Below are positions 8,416-16,856 of a stretch of DNA of 64,000 nt, piece after piece. Made by a program: the position numbers and the translations under genes. This DNA is from Thermophagus sp052400625. GTDB lineage: Bacteria; Bacteroidota; Bacteroidia; Bacteroidales; Marinilabiliaceae. Where the stretch lies: NCBI GenBank assembly GCA_052400625.1, contig JBQTGH010000007.1; one strand, given 5' to 3'. Positions within the stretch are counted from its first letter, which is position 1; each line of letters begins with the position of its first letter. The notes below the pieces were generated by a model. The model ran no database searches. It worked only from the letters and a program-made list of their open reading frames with translations, and was not told the DNA's origin.

Positions 8416-9534
8416 TCAGTAAAAAATGATTCCCAAAATAAGATCAGCTATTATGACCAAAGAGATAGCTGCAACGACGGCACTGGTGGTGGATTTGCCG
8501 ACACCTTCTGCTCCTTCTTTTACCTTAAAACCAAAAAAAGTCCCGGTAATAACTATTATGAATGCGAATACCAGACTTTTAATGATGCCAGTTAAAATAT
8601 CTTTTTGGAAAAGGACTTCCGGCATTCGGTTGAAGAATATAGAAGGTGTAATGTCCAGATAAAGGTTGGCTGCCACCGCTCCTCCAAAAATGCCAGCCAT
8701 ACAAGCAAGTAGGGTCAGAAAGGGTAGAGTGATCAAGCTGCCATATATTTTGGGTACGACCACAAATCGAATAGGATTGAGCCCCATGGTTCGCAGGGCA
8801 TCTATTTCCGCAGTTACTTTCATGGTGGCAATTTCGGCTGCGATCGAGGAGCCGCTCCTGCCGGCAACCATAATGGCCGTTATGAGCGGGCCCATCTCAG
8901 CCATCATGGCGATGACTGTCAGATCAACAATATAAATATTCGCTCCAAAATTTTGGAGTTGGAAAGATGATTGCAACGCCAATACTAATCCAATAATGAA
9001 AGCCATTGCCATGACAATGGGGACGGCATTGACCCCTATAGAAACGGCTTGGTTTACAAGATCTCCTTTCCTTCTTTGTTTTTTATGAAATAGATCTTTG
9101 ACAGACCAATAAAGAGTGTCCGAAACCAGATATAAAAAGGAAATTACATAATCGTTGAGGAAGCGGTGGGTTTTAGCGCCCAGCAGATAAAAAAATCCTT
9201 CTTTCTTCGCAAAAGTTGGTTCGGTTTTAGGAACAACAGGCTGAAACAGGTCCATCTTATTTCTTACGGTTTCTCCTAAGTTTTTAACTCGCACAGTGAT
9301 ATTTAATTCTTCAGCTATTTGAGTTACCCGATGGATGGCTTGAGCCCCTGCACTGTCCACATCTTTGAGGTTTGAAAGATCAACGGTAAAGGCAGCATCG
9401 GTGCTTTCTCTGAAGAGCATCTCTATCTGCCGTAAAAAAGGGACCGTGTTTTTAAATGTTAGATTCTCATTTATCTTTATCATATCCCCTTCCAGAGAAA
9501 AAATGTCCGAAATTTTTGTCTTTTTTTTAGTCAC
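8416..9534 (-). CDS. mlaE: STAS-MlaE fusion: lipid ABC transporter permease
   Basis: A 372-residue protein. The N-terminal ~100 residues form a STAS domain (VDLSNLKDVDSAGAQAIHRV, with the DSxG helix cap used by MlaB). The remainder is an MlaE permease: AMAFIIGLVLALQSSFQLQNFGA, EMGPLITAIMVAGRSGSSIAAEI and ALRTMGLNPIRFVVVPK. In E. coli MlaB is a separate STAS protein that binds MlaF; here the same role is probably built into the permease. It starts 8 bp inside the end of the lipoprotein gene, so it is translationally coupled. Confidence 0.9.
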   Translation of the reverse strand: MTKKKTKISDIFSLEGDMIKINENLTFKNTVPFLRQIEMLFRESTDAAFTVDLSNLKDVDSAGAQAIHRVTQIAEELNITVRVKNLGETVRNKMDLFQPVVPKTEPTFAKKEGFFYLLGAKTHRFLNDYVISFLYLVSDTLYWSVKDLFHKKQRRKGDLVNQAVSIGVNAVPIVMAMAFIIGLVLALQSSFQLQNFGANIYIVDLTVIAMMAEMGPLITAIMVAGRSGSSIAAEIATMKVTAEIDALRTMGLNPIRFVVVPKIYGSLITLPFLTLLACMAGIFGGAVAANLYLDITPSIFFNRMPEVLFQKDILTGIIKSLVFAFIIVITGTFFGFKVKEGAEGVGKSTTSAVVAAISLVIIADLILGIIFY

Positions 9535-10159
9535 CTGCTTCCCTGTTTGAAAGTTTATCTTTTATTTTTAATGAAAAATTGTTGAGCTCTTCATAAAACA
9601 AATCACTAATACTTGCCGCCATGAGATTTAAATCTCCCTTTTCAAGTTGAGACTGACGATTGGCAAAATGAGAAATAATGGTTTCTTCGGATTGAGCGTT
9701 TGTTAACTCAAACCGGACTTCCAGGTGTGCAGTGAATTTTTTTTTGTTCTCGGCCGGAGCTACTTCTATTCTGTAAATAGTTGTTTGGATGCGGTATTGT
9801 GGGGTATGTTTCCAAAAACGATCCGATACTTTTAAAAAGAGATTTTTGGAAGTCATAAAATCAATGATGATGGGCGTTAGGATATCTTTGGGTTGTACCG
9901 CCCATTCATGTTCTTCAAAATATCTAATTTGATGAGAGTCATCTCGAAATACGATTTTCCTGGTGGCGTAGGCTGGATAAACAACCACATCTTCCACTTC
10001 ACAACGAGCATTAAAAAGGATCGTGTCTTTCACAAACGGCGTTCTTACGGTATCCGGTTGCTCCAGTGTATAGTATTTCCTTATCACGGTTTTTTGCGAT
10101 CCGCATCCTGCCATAAGGAAGACTGTTATTAGGAGTATAAATAATAATTTCTGTCTCAT
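9527..10159 (-). CDS. PqiC/ABC-transport auxiliary-like outer-membrane lipoprotein
   Basis: A 210-residue lipoprotein. Start chosen at MRQKLLFILLITVFLMAGC, which gives a clean lipobox (LMAG|C); 16 upstream codons do not resemble a signal. After the lipidated Cys, KYYTLEQ and the pattern of alternating strands resemble the ABC-type auxiliary lipoproteins (PqiC-like) found with MCE systems. It lies between the MCE gene and mlaE, so an outer-membrane partner for lipid transfer is the likely role. Family assignment rests on motif style and position only. Confidence 0.65.
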   Translation of the reverse strand: MRQKLLFILLITVFLMAGCGSQKTVIRKYYTLEQPDTVRTPFVKDTILFNARCEVEDVVVYPAYATRKIVFRDDSHQIRYFEEHEWAVQPKDILTPIIIDFMTSKNLFLKVSDRFWKHTPQYRIQTTIYRIEVAPAENKKKFTAHLEVRFELTNAQSEETIISHFANRQSQLEKGDLNLMAASISDLFYEELNNFSLKIKDKLSNREAGD

Positions 10160-10333
10160 TCTTCTGAAATTTACTTTAACTTTTGTTGCCAGCGTTTCCC
10201 CGAACAAGCCGAGCTTACCTGAATTTTATATGGGTGCTCGGAAATACCGGAATAAGTCTTTTCTATATTTATGTTTATCCATTTTAGTATTTTATAAATC
10301 TATTCTTTGAATATGTTTTTGAGAATTATAATG

Positions 10334-11338
10334 TTAATTCGCAAATTTATCGTCGGGTAAATTTCTGGTTTTACTCTTCCGAATGAGAACCGACGGATTA
10401 TTATTAATTTTTCTGGATGCTTCTTCCAAATTGCGAAGCGTTGACTGAAGCATTTCCTGATTTTTAAGAAAGTCCTTGCTTCCTTTGTTAATGTCATCGT
10501 CCACCTTGAGCAGTAACTCTTTTGTTTGTCGTGCAACGCCTGCAAGGTCTTCAATAAGTTGACTGATGTCGGAATCTTTTAGCTTTTGCGTTATTGATTT
10601 CGTGTTGCCTATAATATCGTTAATAGAATCGCTCTGAACCAGAAGGTTTATCCTTTCAGCAGCATGACTAAGAGGGCCGGTTACTTCGAGAATGGATTCG
10701 CTGATTGTATTAACGTTTTCTATGGTGGTGCTTAAGTTTTGTTTGTTTTGAGAAATGAGCGTGTCTAACTGTAAGACAGCTCTATCGGCATCTTGCGCCA
10801 ACTTATTGAACTTTTGGATGGTTTTTGTTATTTGCGCCAAGGTGTCGGGGTGGGTAAAGAGCTGAAGATTATTCAGAACAGCTTCCGCTTTTTTGGCGAT
10901 TACTTCTGCTCGTCCGGTTATTTCAGAAGCTAAAGAGGAGCCTGGCTGAATGTTAGATCCCGGACTTAAAAGCTTCGCTTCATTCGTGCCGCCACGTATT
11001 TCAATGGCCTTCATGCCGGTAATCCCCAATGACACAATATCTGCTTTAGCATCTTCTTTTATTGGAGTCCCCGGTTTGAGAGATAACTCCACAATAACGC
11101 TAGTAATGTCCTGCGGATTGATACGGATGTCGGATATGGTACCAACTTTAATCCCCAGGTATTTTACAGGACTGCCCATCTCCATGCCGCTTACTGAAAT
11201 ATCTCGAAAAGACACATAATAAGTGTCAGACTTTCTAAAAAGTTCCCGTGCCGTGAAATACACAATTAAAAACAGCAAAACACTGGTGCCTGTTACTATG
11301 AATATTCCTAGTCTTATATTTTTTGAGCGGTTTTTCAT
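10334..11338 (-). CDS. mlaD: MCE (MlaD-type) lipid-binding protein
   Basis: A 334-residue protein: short cytoplasmic tail, one N-terminal TM anchor (about residues 10-28, LGIFIVTGTSVLLFLIVYF), then an MCE domain (SVSGMEMGSPVKYLGIKVGTI and VELSLKPGTPIKEDAKA, with the GITGMKAIEI turn). A long helical, coiled-coil-rich C-terminal half follows. MCE rings bind and pass phospholipids through the periplasm. It is the first gene of the operon; its ATG is the last codon of repeat element A. Confidence 0.9.
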   Translation of the reverse strand: MKNRSKNIRLGIFIVTGTSVLLFLIVYFTARELFRKSDTYYVSFRDISVSGMEMGSPVKYLGIKVGTISDIRINPQDITSVIVELSLKPGTPIKEDAKADIVSLGITGMKAIEIRGGTNEAKLLSPGSNIQPGSSLASEITGRAEVIAKKAEAVLNNLQLFTHPDTLAQITKTIQKFNKLAQDADRAVLQLDTLISQNKQNLSTTIENVNTISESILEVTGPLSHAAERINLLVQSDSINDIIGNTKSITQKLKDSDISQLIEDLAGVARQTKELLLKVDDDINKGSKDFLKNQEMLQSTLRNLEEASRKINNNPSVLIRKSKTRNLPDDKFAN

Positions 11339-11451
11339 CAGTATAAAATTAGGTTAAATCATTGGTCTGATGGAATTCGCATGACAGTGATTTTTCCATT
11401 CTCTTTTGTGACAAACCTACATTGTCATGCTCATTTCACCCGTATAGAATT
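11336..11451 (-). repeat. Start-codon-linked leader repeat, copy A (upstream of mlaD)
   Basis: On the minus strand, read 5' to 3': TATACGGGTGAAATGAGCATG, a 40-bp centre, GTCATGCGAATTCCATC, a CCAATGATTTAA stretch, TTTTATACTG and the mlaD ATG. Arms TGTCATGC (11423-11430) and GCATGACA (11379-11386) pair. A local alternative, TTGTCA (11422-11427) with TGACAA (11409-11414), uses the same bases. The 3'-arm CATG lies 45 nt before the ATG, as in the other copies. A -7-like TAGGTTTG (minus, 11419-11412) sits inside the element. Confidence 0.8.
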
Positions 11452-11820
11452 ATTTGTATTCAAGGTACGAAATATCTGCACAAACTGTCAGCCCCCCTAT
11501 GGTGCAAATTTAAGTATGATTGTAATGTTAAACACGAAACTTGTCATTCTTGAAATGTTTGATCACAAGTGTCTGAATGTTTTTACCCATTTTGGTCTAG
11601 ACCAATGGAATTAGGTTTAAAGATTATTCTATTTAATGCTTGTAAGGTTGATTTTCCAGAAGTTACATGGTTTTAATTAATGCGTTTTATTCTCAAAAAG
11701 ATGAGCCCTTCATGGAAAAGTTTTCTTGTTAGCTCGTGTCATTGTTTTGTTGAGGCGGTTTTTAATTGATCATTGAAAATCACTTAAGATTATATTTATT
11801 ATTAGAGATGCTCAAAATGA
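11452..11820. other. Intergenic region between leader A and the fusA2 terminator
   Basis: AT-rich sequence of about 370 bp. A 77-codon plus-strand ORF (11381-11614) overlaps leader A and shows no domain, so it is not called. I see no other gene or RNA here. Confidence 0.5.
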
Positions 11821-11854
11821 ACAAAAAAGGGCTGCTAAAATGTGGCAGCCCTTT
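11821..11854 (-). terminator. Terminator of the EF-G paralogue
   Basis: AAAGGGCTGC and GCAGCCCTTT form a 10-bp stem. On the minus strand it is followed by TTTTTTG, 19 bp after the stop codon. Confidence 0.85.
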
Positions 11855-11872
11855 ATGGTGAAAAGGAAGTTT

Positions 11873-14032
11873 TTAATCTTCTTTTTTAGTTTCGGCTTCG
11901 TAGGCCGCCAGAAGCTCTTGCTGAATTTCGGGCGGAACTTTGTCGTATTTGCTGAACTTCATACTGTAAAAGGCCCTACCACCGGTAAGAGAACTCAGTG
12001 ATGTAGAGTATTTGTTCATTTCTTTCAATGGCACTTTCGCTCTGATTACTTCAAACCCTTTTTCGCTGTTCATTCCTTCAATGATAGCTCGTCTTCCCTG
12101 CAAATCGCTCATTACATCACCCATCCGATCGGAAGGTACGCGTACTTCTACATCATAGATGGGTTCCAGAATTTTGGGGCCAGCTTCCTTAAAGGCTTGA
12201 CTGAAAGCATTTCTTCCGGCCAGTTTAAAGCTAATTTCATTAGAATCGACCGGGTGCATCTTCCCATCGTAAACGCACACCCTGATGTCTCTAGCATAGG
12301 AGCCGGTGAGTGGTCCTTCCTCCATTTTTTCCATCAACCCTTTCAGTATGGCAGGCATAAAGCGGCTGTCGATGGATCCTCCGACAATGCAATTGCAAAA
12401 GACCAATTTACCACCCCAAGGGAGTTCTACTTCTTCTTTATTTCTAACATTAACCTTGTATTCCTGTCCGTTGAATTTGTAGATTGAAGGATCCGGCATG
12501 CCATCATAGTATGGTTCAATAATGAGATGTACTTCCCCAAATTGGCCGGCCCCTCCGGATTGCTTTTTATGGCGGTAATCAGCTCTGGCTTGTTTGGTGA
12601 TGGTCTCCCGATAAGGTATTTTGGGACGAAGAAATTCTATGGGCAGCTTGTCATTATTTTCAATCCGCCACTTCATGGTGTTGAGATGGAATTCACCTTG
12701 TCCGGAAACAATTATCTGCTTCAGTTCTTTGGAATATTCTATGACAATGGTTGGATCTTCTTCATGTATCCGCTGCAATATTTCTCCAAGGCGTTCATCA
12801 TCACTTTCATTGACGGGTTTGACAGCAGTTCGGTATTTAGGCTCCGGATATTTTATGGGGTCGAAAACATAGTTACATCCTTTTTCATTAAGGGTATGAT
12901 TGGTTTTTGTCTCTTTCAGTTTGACGGTTGCTCCGATGTCCCCTGCCTGAAGGGTTTCCACTTTATGTCTGGTGTTACCGGCTACACAATAGAGTTGGGA
13001 GAGTCGCTCTTTGGTTTCACGCGACATATTCATCAGATCCATGCCTTCGCTGACCTTCCCCGACATCACTTTAAAAAAGCTGACTTCACCAAGGTGAGGT
13101 TCAATGCTGGTTTTAAAAACAAAAATGGAGGCCGGTCCATTGGGGTCGCAAGAAACATCAACGCCTTGATTGGTCTTTTTGGGGGGCATTTGTGAAACGA
13201 GAGGGATGATGTTGCCTAAAAATTCCATCATGCGACGGACACCCATATCTTTGGCTGCCGATACACAAAACAGCGGAAAAAGATCACGGGCAACGAGGCC
13301 TTTGCGGATGCCGCGACGCATTTCTTCTTCATCAAGGGTTCCTTTATCAAAGAACAACTCCATCAGATCTTCATCGTTTTCGGCTGCCGCCTCAACCAGT
13401 TCGTTATGAAGTTTTTCCGCTTTCTCTTTCTCTTCGTCCGGGATGTCCAGTACTTCCGGGACGCCACCATCCGGACCCCATTTATACATTTTCATCTTTA
13501 AGACATCAACCAGCGCATCGAAACCGGGTCCCACATTAAGCGGATACTGGACAATCACAACTTTATGCCCAAAGGTTTCACGGGCTGTTTCCAGCACCAT
13601 ATCAAAGTTGGCTTTTTCATGGTCCAGTTGGTTGACAACAAAAATCACCGGTTTGTTGTAGGTCTCAGTATACCTGAACAGGTTTTCTGTTCCAACTTCC
13701 ACGCCTTGCGAAGCATTGAGCACCATCAAAGCGGTGTCGGTGACGTTGAGGGCGGTAATGGCACCGTTGATAAAGTCGTCGGCTCCGGGGGCATCTATGA
13801 AATTGAGCTTTTTACCTTCCCATTCTGTAAATAGTACAGACGAAAAAACCGAGTAGCCATATTCATGCTCTACCCGGTGATAATCCGATATGGTATTTTG
13901 GTTTTCAATCGTTCCCCGGCGATTGATAACACCACCCTCGAAGAGCATTGCCTCTGCAAGGGTGGTTTTGCCCGAGCCGCTGCTTCCAAGCAGCGATATG
14001 TTTTTGATTTGGTCGGCCTGATATACTTTCAT
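11873..14032 (-). CDS. fusA2: EF-G-like protein (EF-G2 type) lacking the catalytic His
   Basis: A 719-residue translational GTPase-like protein with the five-domain layout of EF-G, clearly different from the true fusA at 28603. P-loop GSSGSGKT (residues 16-23) replaces AHIDAGKT. The DTPGHVDF motif reads DAPGADDF (80-87), so the catalytic His is Ala84. NKMD reads NQLD (134-137). A paralogue in Bacteroides thetaiotaomicron has been reported to support translation without GTP hydrolysis during starvation; the lost His suggests the same here. Domain IV and the C-terminal SLTGGRAFYSMKFSKYDKVP are intact. Single gene with terminator. Confidence 0.9.
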   Translation of the reverse strand: MKVYQADQIKNISLLGSSGSGKTTLAEAMLFEGGVINRRGTIENQNTISDYHRVEHEYGYSVFSSVLFTEWEGKKLNFIDAPGADDFINGAITALNVTDTALMVLNASQGVEVGTENLFRYTETYNKPVIFVVNQLDHEKANFDMVLETARETFGHKVVIVQYPLNVGPGFDALVDVLKMKMYKWGPDGGVPEVLDIPDEEKEKAEKLHNELVEAAAENDEDLMELFFDKGTLDEEEMRRGIRKGLVARDLFPLFCVSAAKDMGVRRMMEFLGNIIPLVSQMPPKKTNQGVDVSCDPNGPASIFVFKTSIEPHLGEVSFFKVMSGKVSEGMDLMNMSRETKERLSQLYCVAGNTRHKVETLQAGDIGATVKLKETKTNHTLNEKGCNYVFDPIKYPEPKYRTAVKPVNESDDERLGEILQRIHEEDPTIVIEYSKELKQIIVSGQGEFHLNTMKWRIENNDKLPIEFLRPKIPYRETITKQARADYRHKKQSGGAGQFGEVHLIIEPYYDGMPDPSIYKFNGQEYKVNVRNKEEVELPWGGKLVFCNCIVGGSIDSRFMPAILKGLMEKMEEGPLTGSYARDIRVCVYDGKMHPVDSNEISFKLAGRNAFSQAFKEAGPKILEPIYDVEVRVPSDRMGDVMSDLQGRRAIIEGMNSEKGFEVIRAKVPLKEMNKYSTSLSSLTGGRAFYSMKFSKYDKVPPEIQQELLAAYEAETKKED

Positions 14033-14352
14033 GATAGTATAATTTTAAAAAAGGTTGATAAAATAAGTTAAAAAAGGGTTGACCGTAAAATTAATAAATC
14101 CTCAACAAGATACAAGTCGCCGACTTATTTTTCTGTTCCAAAATTTTTCATTTTAAAAGTACCCTTCCCAATAGATGTAATCATTTTCTCATTGTTAAAT
14201 GAAAATTGAAATTGTCATTTAAGTTATGTAAATTGATTGATCGTTAGTTGACTGAATGATTAAGTTTTGAAAGTCCGGACCATCTCATCTTAAGTGGAAT
14301 CATTAGAAGTTGGGTCTGTTTTATTTAAATGATTACTTAAACAATAGAATCA
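14033..14352. other. Divergent intergenic region between fusA2 and the DUF190 gene
   Basis: 320 bp, AT-rich. It holds a 13-bp palindrome at 14114-14126 (AAGTCG, C, CGACTT) about 80 bp upstream of the fusA2 start, a possible operator. No gene, RNA or clear TAnnTTTG box seen. Confidence 0.45.
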
Positions 14353-14703
14353 ATGAAGCTTTCGGGCCAGGCAAAAAAATTGATTATTATCGTTGGAGAA
14401 TCGGACATGGTTTACCAACGACCATTATATGAGGCCATCATATATGCCGCGAAGAAGTATAAAATTGCCGGAGCTACCATAACAAAAGGAGTTCTATCTT
14501 ATGGGCACGACAATATGTTGCATTGCAGTAAAATTTTTTCTTTGACGGATGATTTACCAATGGTGATTGCATTGGTAGATGTGGGTAAACGCCTTTCGGA
14601 CTTCGCAGGGATTGCAAGCCGACTGATGGATAAAGCCGGAGTCGGGGGATTCATTTTTATGGAAGATGTGGATGTGCTCAGGTATGGAAAAAGTTATGAT
14701 TGA
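14353..14703 (+). CDS. DUF190 family PII-like protein
   Basis: A 116-residue protein with the DUF190 pattern: GQAKKLIIIVGESDMVYQRPLY, AGATITKGVLSYG, LTDDLPMVIALVD and FIFMEDVDVLRYG. DUF190 proteins adopt a PII-like ferredoxin fold and form trimers; their ligand is unknown, and they often sit near ion-channel genes, though none is here. Its 3' end overlaps the convergent GGGP synthase gene by 10 bp. Confidence 0.85.
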   Translation: MKLSGQAKKLIIIVGESDMVYQRPLYEAIIYAAKKYKIAGATITKGVLSYGHDNMLHCSKIFSLTDDLPMVIALVDVGKRLSDFAGIASRLMDKAGVGGFIFMEDVDVLRYGKSYD

Positions 14704-15428
14704 CGGGTTATTGCCATCAACGATTGGAGCAGGTACGGATCCGTTTCCAGTACGTTTCCTACTACCACTATATCGGCCCCGCTACTTAATGCAGTCTTAA
14801 GTTTCTCTTCGTTGTTTATGCCTCCGCCAATCATGAGTGGTATTTGTATGGTTGATTTTACTTTATTAATCATGTCAGGCGGAACCGGATTAAGCGCACC
14901 GCTGCCGGCATCCAGATAGATCAGTTGAAGACCTAACATTTCTCCTGCCAGAGCGGTGGAGGCTGCTATGTCTGATTTTTCTGATGGAATGGGACGTGTT
15001 TGGCTAATATATTCTACCGAGGTGGGAATACCACCATCAATTAACAGATAACCGGTTGGAATGGCTTCCAATCCTTTCTCCTTTATAATGGGAGCTGATA
15101 TCACATGTGCGCCGATGAGTAGTTCCGGATTTCTGCCTGAAATCATGGTGAGAAATAGCAGTGCATCGGCCGAATAGGATAATTGAATGGGATGCCCCGG
15201 ATAAAGGACGACCGGAATATCGGTGTTGTTTTTCAGATACTTCACCGTTTCATCGGCCGAGTGTCTTATCAGACTGCCGCCAACCAAAATTAAATGTGGC
15301 CTGTACAAATTGATCAATTGGGTTTGTTGAATAAGTTTCTCGCCCCTGCATTTATCCGGATCAATTAGTAAGGCAAGCATCTTTTTATGGGCGCGGATGT
15401 GGTCCTTTATGTAATTGTGAATCTTCAA
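14694..15428 (-). CDS. Geranylgeranylglyceryl phosphate synthase family (group II)
   Basis: A 244-residue TIM-barrel prenyltransferase. Phosphate- and substrate-binding motifs visible: LALLIDPDK, ILVGGSL, PVVLYPGHP, GYLLIDGG, IYLDAGSGA, LMIGGGI and ADIVVVGN. The family joins sn-glycerol-1-phosphate to a polyprenyl diphosphate, the first step of archaeal-type ether lipids; group II enzymes occur in Bacteroidota with an unsettled physiological role. It follows the phosphopantetheinyl transferase by 70 bp but has its own -7 box. Confidence 0.9.
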   Translation of the reverse strand: MKIHNYIKDHIRAHKKMLALLIDPDKCRGEKLIQQTQLINLYRPHLILVGGSLIRHSADETVKYLKNNTDIPVVLYPGHPIQLSYSADALLFLTMISGRNPELLIGAHVISAPIIKEKGLEAIPTGYLLIDGGIPTSVEYISQTRPIPSEKSDIAASTALAGEMLGLQLIYLDAGSGALNPVPPDMINKVKSTIQIPLMIGGGINNEEKLKTALSSGADIVVVGNVLETDPYLLQSLMAITRQS

Positions 15429-15457
15429 TTTCTGCTATTTGAATGGTTTTTATATAG

Positions 15458-15465
15458 CAAATATA
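15458..15465 (-). promoter_or_regulatory. -7 box for GGGP synthase gene
   Basis: Minus strand TATATTTG, a full match to TAnnTTTG, 30 bp upstream of the ATG at 15428. Confidence 0.5.
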
Positions 15466-15498
15466 TGAAGTTTAAAACGAATCGTTTGTAATCAATTA

Positions 15499-16134
15499 CT
15501 ATTTTGTCCAAACCAAAAAATAATTTTTTTCTATGCGGTAATGGATTTGAAATTGTTGTTTTCTAGAGGGGGTCTTTAGAGTGGCTTTCAGAACTCCCTG
15601 ATCGCCATCAGGGTGGAAGGTTGAAATGATTATTTGATCTTTGAATATCAGTCCCGGAATTCCGACTGCTTTGTAGATCGCTTCTTTGGCGCACCAAATA
15701 AGGCCTATTTGAAGATCGGAATAAGGTTCGCTAATAAACGCCTTTTCTTTTTCGTTTAGAAAACGATCCGATACTTTACGGATGCGATCGGAAGGGTATT
15801 CTATATCTACGCCCGGGATCGTTTCTTCAGATAAAACAATCGCTGCATAATCCTTAGTATGAGAAATGCTGATGTGTTCATGGCAGCCTTTTATATAGGG
15901 TTGTCCGTTTTCTTTATATGCCGTAGCCGGATAAAGACCTGTTAGGTGATGGATTAAGACTCTTGATGCCAGCCATTCCATTCGTCTGGGGGGATGAGAA
16001 ATTTTCTGGAGAAAATCAGCTTCCTCTTTTCGAAAGGGAGGAAGGAGATTGAGTAGGTCTTGCTCTGTTTCTGTAATTTCCCATACTGCAACTCTCGGAT
16101 GGGAAAAATCCGTTGTATCAAATACTAGGGCCAT
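15499..16134 (-). CDS. 4'-phosphopantetheinyl transferase superfamily protein
   Basis: A 211-residue Sfp-type protein. Mg and CoA-binding residues appear as ISISHTKDYAA, PGVDIEYPSDR and WCAKEAIYKA. It transfers phosphopantetheine from CoA to a carrier-protein Ser. The two-domain length fits Sfp-like and not AcpS-like enzymes, so the target may be ACP or a secondary-metabolite carrier protein. It lies 128 bp after gldD; in Bacteroidota this gene often follows the gld pair. Confidence 0.85.
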   Translation of the reverse strand: MALVFDTTDFSHPRVAVWEITETEQDLLNLLPPFRKEEADFLQKISHPPRRMEWLASRVLIHHLTGLYPATAYKENGQPYIKGCHEHISISHTKDYAAIVLSEETIPGVDIEYPSDRIRKVSDRFLNEKEKAFISEPYSDLQIGLIWCAKEAIYKAVGIPGLIFKDQIIISTFHPDGDQGVLKATLKTPSRKQQFQIHYRIEKNYFLVWTK

Positions 16135-16262
16135 TGTTTTTAGTGGGTTTCTATATTTTTATCTTTGAAGTTATGGCAACCGTCTGCTTGAGTGCGAAAA
16201 GAAGCATCCGGTATGTATAAATGTCCGTCGATTCAGACCGGATTGAATGGTCGATGGTTCGT

Positions 16263-16856
16263 TTAAAAGTCCGGGGAGGTCTGCCAGGAAATGGTTTCTA
16301 CTAAGTGTGTAATGTCTTCCTTTAGGAAATTCAGCACCGGAGCGATGGAGTCTTTGTTGGGTATCACATCAAAATAAAGAGATCCGCGAAGAAAGTGTTT
16401 GCTGCTGTCGGTGACAAAAAATTGTATGGGCGATGCGGTGTTCCCTTTTATTTCATATAAAATGCCATACACTTTTTTTTCCGGAGATTCAAAAAGATGC
16501 TCTTTGATGGCATCTGCTTTAACGGTGTGTTTAAATACCAGTTCTCTATTATCTTCCAGCAATTGATATAGGTTTTGGTCTATGGATTTATAGCTGAAAT
16601 GTACCTGTGCTTTAAATTGAGGAAATTTTAGGTTGATCCAATAAGGTTCGTTGTAGCCCTTGTGGGGAACTATTTTAGAATAGACCGGATGATCAAAACG
16701 ATAGGGAAGAAGTGTATCAATGGTGATATATTCTTTTTTGGGTAGGGTAATTCGGAAGTAACCTCTTGGTTTTGGAGGATAAGTTTTGCTGCAGGCAACC
16801 ACCAGAAAGATCACTAAAAGCACAACCCATGATTTGAAAACTAAACTCTTTCTCAT
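16263..16856 (-). CDS. gldD: Gliding motility lipoprotein GldD
   Basis: A 197-residue lipoprotein with lipobox VVAC after a hydrophobic segment, then SKTYPPKPRGYFRITLPKK, the hallmark opening of GldD. GldD is needed for gliding in Flavobacterium; its exact step is not settled. It overlaps the end of gldE by 4 bp, so the two are translationally coupled. Confidence 0.92.
   Translation of the reverse strand: MRKSLVFKSWVVLLVIFLVVACSKTYPPKPRGYFRITLPKKEYITIDTLLPYRFDHPVYSKIVPHKGYNEPYWINLKFPQFKAQVHFSYKSIDQNLYQLLEDNRELVFKHTVKADAIKEHLFESPEKKVYGILYEIKGNTASPIQFFVTDSSKHFLRGSLYFDVIPNKDSIAPVLNFLKEDITHLVETISWQTSPDF

Noticed and set aside
11381..11614. 77-codon plus-strand ORF
   Set aside because: It begins inside leader copy A on the opposite strand and resembles no protein.
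12527..13195. 222-codon plus-strand ORF
   Set aside because: Antisense shadow of the EF-G paralogue.
11873..14032. Tetracycline-resistance ribosomal protection protein
   Set aside because: The GTPase motifs are degenerate and the layout is that of EF-G2, while ribosomal protection proteins keep an active GTPase.
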